Positions 5,075-7,441 of a DNA stretch of 7,441 bases are shown here, one piece after another. The stretch spans positions 1 through 7,441 of the forward strand of contig CAITBU010000394.1 of NCBI GenBank assembly GCA_903890595.1, in the 5' to 3' direction. Position numbers and translations under genes: made by a program. The notes under the pieces were generated by a model that worked only from the letters and a program-made list of their open reading frames with translations, had not been told where the DNA came from and did no database searches. Position 1 is the first letter of the stretch; each line of letters opens with the position of its first letter. This DNA comes from an uncultured Holophagaceae bacterium (GTDB lineage: Bacteria; Acidobacteriota; Holophagae; Holophagales; Holophagaceae).

Positions 5075-5800
5075 ATGGTCGCCCCCACCCGCCGAGTCTG
5101 CCCCAGCTGCCAGCACGCCCTCCCGGCGTTGGCGGCGGAGTGCCCCGAGTGCGGCCTGACCCTGGCCCCACCCCAGCAGCCGGGCCGGCGCATGCTCTTC
5201 CAGGCCTCGGCCCTGGCCCAGGCCACCTTCGAGCCCCCCGCTCGGGCCCTCATGGCCCCAGCCCTGGGCCGCGTGACCCCCGTGGCCGTGGAGGTGAGCC
5301 CCGAAGAACTGGTCGCCACCGACCTGCCCGCCTTGGCCCTGCCACCCGCAGAGCCCGCTGTGCCAGCCTCCCTGGGCTTCACGGAGCATGTCTCCAGCTT
5401 CGCCCCCCTCCTGTGGGTGGAGCTGTCGGATGCGCTCTTGCTCATTGTCGTCCAGGGTCTGGCGCTGACCCTGCCCGCCTGGGCCCTGGGGGTATCCCCC
5501 CTGCGCCTGGCCACAGAGGCCTGGGTCTACGTGATCCCCTACCTGCTGGTGGTGTCCTGGTTCCTGTTCATGGCGCCCCTGCTGCTCATTGGGCAGACAC
5601 CCTGCATGGGGTTCTTCGGCGTGGCCCTGCCCGAGAATGCCCCCCACCGCCGCGCCATCTACTCCCTGGCCCACCTGGCCTCGGTGTGCTGCTTCCCCAT
5701 CAGCCTGCTGTGCATGCTCCTGGGTGAGCGCCACCAGACCCTGGCCGAGATCCTCACCGGGCAGGAGCTGCTCGCCCTGCCGACACCCCGCCTGCGCTGA
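5075..5800 (+). CDS. Zinc-ribbon protein with a degenerate RDD-like membrane domain
   Basis: The 241-residue protein starts with a zinc ribbon, CPSC (9-12) and CPEC (23-26), which probably binds one Zn(II). A Pro/Ala-rich linker (about 30-105) follows, then a membrane region with helices at about 116-139, 150-173 and 196-216. The order D119 in the first helix, a GQT turn (173-175), GVALPEN (182-188) and GERHQTLAEILTG (217-229) matches the RDD family (D, GQTxGK, GLRV, GExxRTxHDxLxGT). The family's first Arg is not visible and the last Asp appears as E225, so the domain is degenerate. The function is unknown; RDD proteins have been linked to membrane transport and stress. Orientation is probably zinc ribbon in the cytoplasm. 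No good Shine-Dalgarno precedes the ATG, so the start or a leaderless mRNA is uncertain. It ends 9 nt before the convergent permease stop. Confidence 0.75.
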   Translation: MVAPTRRVCPSCQHALPALAAECPECGLTLAPPQQPGRRMLFQASALAQATFEPPARALMAPALGRVTPVAVEVSPEELVATDLPALALPPAEPAVPASLGFTEHVSSFAPLLWVELSDALLLIVVQGLALTLPAWALGVSPLRLATEAWVYVIPYLLVVSWFLFMAPLLLIGQTPCMGFFGVALPENAPHRRAIYSLAHLASVCCFPISLLCMLLGERHQTLAEILTGQELLALPTPRLR

Positions 5801-5809
5801 GGGTCCGGC

Positions 5810-5837
5810 CTACTCCACCAGGGGTTCCAGGTGGTAG
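5810..5837. terminator. Weak hairpin at the convergent gene ends
   Basis: CTAC (5810-5813) and CACC (5816-5819) can pair with GGTG (5830-5833) and GTAG (5834-5837), with a 2-nt bulge and a possible inner GG/CC pair. It lies just after the plus-strand gene and over the permease stop codon. No T-run follows on either strand, so it is at best a weak or factor-assisted terminator. The two genes leave no other room for one. Confidence 0.2.
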
Positions 5838-7441
5838 GGGATGGAGATGACCACGGTCTTGGGCTTGAGGAGCAGGGCGCCCTTGATCCGCCAAGCGGTC
5901 TGGTTGTGCAGAATGTTGGCCCACCAGTGGCCCGTCACAAACTCCGGCAGGATCACCGTGATGGTGTACTCGGGCTCCACCCGCCGCATGCGGTCCAGCT
6001 CATCCGTGATGGGCTCAACGATCTTCCGGTAGGGACTCTCGATGGACCGCAGGGGGATCCCCTCACAATAGTGCGGCCAATCGGAGCGGAGCTTCTGGAG
6101 GGCCGCACTCTCCCGGCCGTGCTCATCCGGGAAGTCCACCGTGAGGGCCTCCACATCGCCGTGGGCAGCGATGACCTTGGCGTAGTTGAGTGCTTGCACC
6201 ACGCCTGAGTGGATGCCCGAGACCAGCACCACCACGCGGTTTCGGCGATGGGGCAGGAACTCGGTGCGGCTGCCCGCCAGGATCGACTTCACCCGGATGT
6301 AGTGCCGGTGGATCTTCAGGAACATCCAGACCATGATCGGGATCAACAGCACCACCAGCCAGGCGCCGTGGATGAACTTGGTGAGGGCGATGTCGGCCAT
6401 GACGATGCCCGCCGCCGCCATGCCGATCCCGTTGATCACAGCCTTGGAGGCCCAGCGTGGCTCCGCCTTTCGGAGTCGGTACCAGTGCATGACCATGCCC
6501 GCCTGGGAGATGGTGAAGCCCGTGAACACGCCCAGGGCGTAGAGGGGCAGCAGCAGGTCCGTGTTGGCGTGGAGGACAAAGACCAGGAAGCAGCTGACCG
6601 AAGTCAGGATCAGGATGCCGTTGGAAAAGACCAGGCGGTCACCCTGGCTGGCGAACTGGCGAGGCAGGTAGTTGTCCCGGCCCATGAGTGCCGCCAGGCG
6701 CGGGAAGTCCGCATAGGCTGTGTTGGCAGCCACCACCAGGATGGCGAAGGTGAAGCTCTGGGTGAGGTAGTACATCAGCTTGGGCAGGCCATGGGTGACG
6801 TCCCCGTAGATGGCCTTCTCCAGCTTGGAGAGCAGGGTCTCCGGCACCACCGTGGGATCCAGGCTGTGCTGATAGACCACCCCCAGCCGATGGGCCAGCA
6901 GGGTGATGCCGAGGAACATGATGCCCAGCAGCAGGACCATCCAGATCATGGTCTTGGAGGCGTTCTGCTCAGCGGGGTCCTTGAAGGCCTGCACACCATT
7001 GGAGATGGCCTCCACCCCGGTCAGGGCGGTACACCCAGCGGAGTAGGCCCGCATGAAGATCCAGATCATGGCCAGGCCGCCGAAGCGCTGGGTATGCTCC
7101 ACCGCCGTGTGGACCTGGACCGGGGTGGGACCGCCCCCCAGGAAGGTCTTGAGGGTCCCGTAGCCGATCATGATCAGCATCAGGGCCACGAAGCCGTAGG
7201 TGGGCACCGCAAAGAAGGCACCACTCTCCTTCACGCCCCGCAGGTTGGCCAGGGCGATGAGGACAATGCAGACGATGGTGATGAAGACGTTGTGGCCATT
7301 CAGGCTGGGCAGAGCGGCGGTGATGGCCGCAACCCCCGAGGACACGGAGGTCGCCACCGTCAGGATGTAGTCGAGAAGCAGGCTGGCCCCCGCCACCAGG
7401 GCTGCGGTCTCCCCCAGGTTCTCCTTGGCAACGATGTAGGC
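5810..7441 (-). CDS. KimA-like APC-superfamily permease (5' end beyond the window)
   Basis: This is a membrane transporter of the amino acid-polyamine-organocation superfamily, of the branch containing the Bacillus K+ importer KimA (YdaO). 543 residues are visible. The frame is open to the window edge, beginning AYIVAKENLGETAALV, which is typical sequence shortly before the third helix, so roughly 60-100 N-terminal residues are missing. Family motifs are LLDYILTVATSVSSG (about 22-36), NLRGVKESGAFFAVPTYGF (about 66-84), TALTGVEAISNGVQAFK (138-154) and the TAYADFPRLAALMGRD segment. After the last helix a soluble domain (about 399-543) contains VVVLVSGIHSGVVQALNYA and PEFVTGHWWANILHNQT, as in KimA's cytosolic regulatory domain. 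K+ as substrate is inferred; many relatives are annotated only as APC permeases. Any c-di-AMP control region upstream is outside the window. The gene converges on the zinc-ribbon gene with 9 nt between the stops. Confidence 0.88.
   Translation of the reverse strand, partial: AYIVAKENLGETAALVAGASLLLDYILTVATSVSSGVAAITAALPSLNGHNVFITIVCIVLIALANLRGVKESGAFFAVPTYGFVALMLIMIGYGTLKTFLGGGPTPVQVHTAVEHTQRFGGLAMIWIFMRAYSAGCTALTGVEAISNGVQAFKDPAEQNASKTMIWMVLLLGIMFLGITLLAHRLGVVYQHSLDPTVVPETLLSKLEKAIYGDVTHGLPKLMYYLTQSFTFAILVVAANTAYADFPRLAALMGRDNYLPRQFASQGDRLVFSNGILILTSVSCFLVFVLHANTDLLLPLYALGVFTGFTISQAGMVMHWYRLRKAEPRWASKAVINGIGMAAAGIVMADIALTKFIHGAWLVVLLIPIMVWMFLKIHRHYIRVKSILAGSRTEFLPHRRNRVVVLVSGIHSGVVQALNYAKVIAAHGDVEALTVDFPDEHGRESAALQKLRSDWPHYCEGIPLRSIESPYRKIVEPITDELDRMRRVEPEYTITVILPEFVTGHWWANILHNQTAWRIKGALLLKPKTVVISIPYHLEPLVE

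Noticed and set aside
4932..5171. Extended N-terminus for the MFS carrier
   Set aside because: The extra residues are Gly/Arg/Pro-rich, run through the divergent spacer into the next gene, and a ribosome-binding site precedes the ATG at 4931.
4894..5727. Long plus-strand frame overlapping the carrier start and the zinc-ribbon gene
   Set aside because: Proline/glycine-rich translation without motifs; the alternative frame at 5075 has a zinc ribbon and membrane helices.
7394..7396. GTG as the permease start
   Set aside because: The upstream codons to the window edge encode AYIVAKENLGETAAL, conserved family sequence, so the gene continues beyond the window.

Overview
The window is GC-rich bacterial chromosome with compact, mostly abutting genes and a strong G/C bias at third codon positions. 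The gene set (thiG, a DUF480/YceH protein, an MFSD1-like carrier, a KimA-like permease) and a truncated 'CACCACAAAGGCAC'-type intergenic repeat fit a free-living, high-GC Gram-negative-type bacterium. Acidobacteriota of the Holophaga/Geothrix kind are my best guess. That is an impression from protein flavour, since no rRNA or other phylogenetic marker lies in the window.

Layout: (1) 1-66, the last 21 codons of an unidentified plus-strand gene. (2) 108-884 thiG (thiazole synthase), followed after 4 nt by 889-1524, a YceH/UPF0502 winged-helix protein, both on the plus strand. (3) A short convergent spacer, 1525-1607, with terminator-like hairpins and one arm of a dispersed repeat. (4) A minus-strand cluster, read right to left: an MFSD1-type major-facilitator carrier (4931-3609), a secreted barnase/RNase Sa-type guanyl ribonuclease (3576-3163), its barstar-type inhibitor (3166-2759, overlapping the RNase by ATGA), then an Old Yellow Enzyme-type ene-reductase (2690-1608) with its own leader. 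(5) A divergent spacer, 4932-5074. (6) A plus-strand zinc-ribbon plus RDD-like membrane protein (5075-5800). (7) A convergent KimA-like APC permease (minus, 5810-7441), truncated at its N-terminus by the window edge.

The most notable system is the RNase/barstar pair. A secreted nuclease with all four catalytic residues sits immediately before its inhibitor. The inhibitor has no visible Shine-Dalgarno of its own, so its translation probably depends on translation of the nuclease. The carrier gene ends 32 nt before the RNase start, so carrier, RNase and inhibitor may form one transcript. A link between extracellular RNA degradation and the carrier is speculation. The other genes are ordinary housekeeping or transport functions. 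I see no RNA genes, CRISPR, insertion sequences or prophage signs.
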